Source of the DNA: Halisarca cf. caerulea
Lineage: Eukaryota > Porifera > Demospongiae > Chondrillida > Halisarcidae
NCBI GenBank assembly: GCA_963170055.1
Contig: CAUJGJ010000125.1
Coordinates: forward strand, 857,501-892,500
DNA length: 35,000 bases
Direction of reading: 5' to 3'
The notes under the pieces were generated by a model. It saw only the letters and a program-made list of their open reading frames with translations. It was not told the DNA's origin and did no database searches. Positions 34,527-35,000 of this stretch are shown here, one piece after another. Made by a program: the position numbers and the translations under genes. Numbering within the stretch: position 1 is the first letter of the stretch; each line of letters opens with the position of its first letter.

Positions 34527-35000
34527 ATCATGCGTAAGGGTGTCCTGTTAGTCACAGTAGTGTGTGTGGCTGTGTAGGTGCATCCCGGGTGACAATGGAA
34601 GGAATACCTTTGGTCAGCTCATTGATCCCTTTTCCTACTTGCTCACCTATCCTAGAAAATGAGCTGTCATTTGAGCTGAAACTAGATCTATTTGAGTCAG
34701 GATACTTAAGGCTGATGGTATAGGTGTGTGTGGGGGGAGGGAGGGTAGGGGGAAGCAACTACGTACGTATGTACCAATAAACTAGACTGATTCGGCCAGA
34801 AACTGGAACCCGGCTTTACAAATTGTCAGTAGTGAGTATCCCTGGGTCGTATGCTTATATGCCACACATACGGTATGTGATTGTAGCATGTGGCAAGCAT
34901 GCAGTGTGGCCTGCTAGACCATCCCAGCAAGTGCCCACGAGGCGGAGGGAGGTGGTAAAAAGGGGGTCTAGCAAGCCAGACTACCAGAAACATGACTGCA
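34527..35000. other. 3' flank of the MPV17L2-like gene
   Basis: No coding region is recognised. Near the end, GGCCTGCTAGACC (34909-34921) and GGTCTAGCAAGCC (about 34965-34977) form an imperfect inverted repeat. The window ends inside what may be another repeat element. Confidence 0.55.
34776..34781 (+). terminator. Candidate polyadenylation signal AATAAA for the MPV17L2-like gene
   Basis: AATAAA about 250 bases after the TAA that closes the tentative last exon. Its position supports that exon being the 3' end of the gene. Confidence 0.5.

Overview
This is intron-rich animal (metazoan) nuclear DNA, not bacterial, phage or plasmid sequence. Four protein-coding genes can be rebuilt exon by exon from conserved protein families and GT/AG splice sites: the catalytic subunit of cAMP-dependent protein kinase, an LDH2/type-2 malate dehydrogenase-family oxidoreductase, and two MPV17/PMP22-family membrane proteins transcribed away from each other. 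The full set of conserved animal-type PKA motifs, the presence of an LDH2-family enzyme, the many short introns and the very dense simple repeats suggest a marine invertebrate, possibly a sponge. The species assignment is an inference and is weak.

Layout: 1-3367 is non-coding, with a 32-bp tandem array at about 1118-1568. PKA-C runs from 3368 to 13215 on the + strand in nine coding exons, with a 6-kb second intron full of repeats. Its 3' flank carries a 411-bp hAT-like MITE at 13582-13992. A 29-bp perfect hairpin lies just upstream of the LDH2-family gene (14907-22091, +, nine exons). About 22.1-25.6 kb is repeat-rich and apparently gene-free. An MPV17-like gene on the - strand (26693 down to at least 25633) and an MPV17L2-like gene on the + strand (27104 to about 34526) share a head-to-head intergenic region of 410 bp.

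Space outside the exons is dominated by (CA)n/(TG)n tracts up to 258 bp, by words built from TACGTA, ACATAC and GTATGT, by minisatellites with 23-, 31-, 32-, 35- and 41-bp units, and by small inverted-repeat elements. Most of these elements have CAGTnnnACCTC-type ends and TA flanks, as in pogo/Tigger-like MITEs. TG tracts repeatedly begin just after 5' splice sites on the coding strand, and CA tracts lie ahead of some acceptors, so complementary tracts flank LDH2 exon 8 and sit at both ends of PKA intron 6.

Functionally the genes are housekeeping: cAMP signalling, NAD(P)-linked 2-hydroxy acid metabolism, and mitochondrial inner-membrane proteins. Nothing suggests that they form one pathway. 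No rRNA, tRNA, CRISPR array or intact transposase was found.
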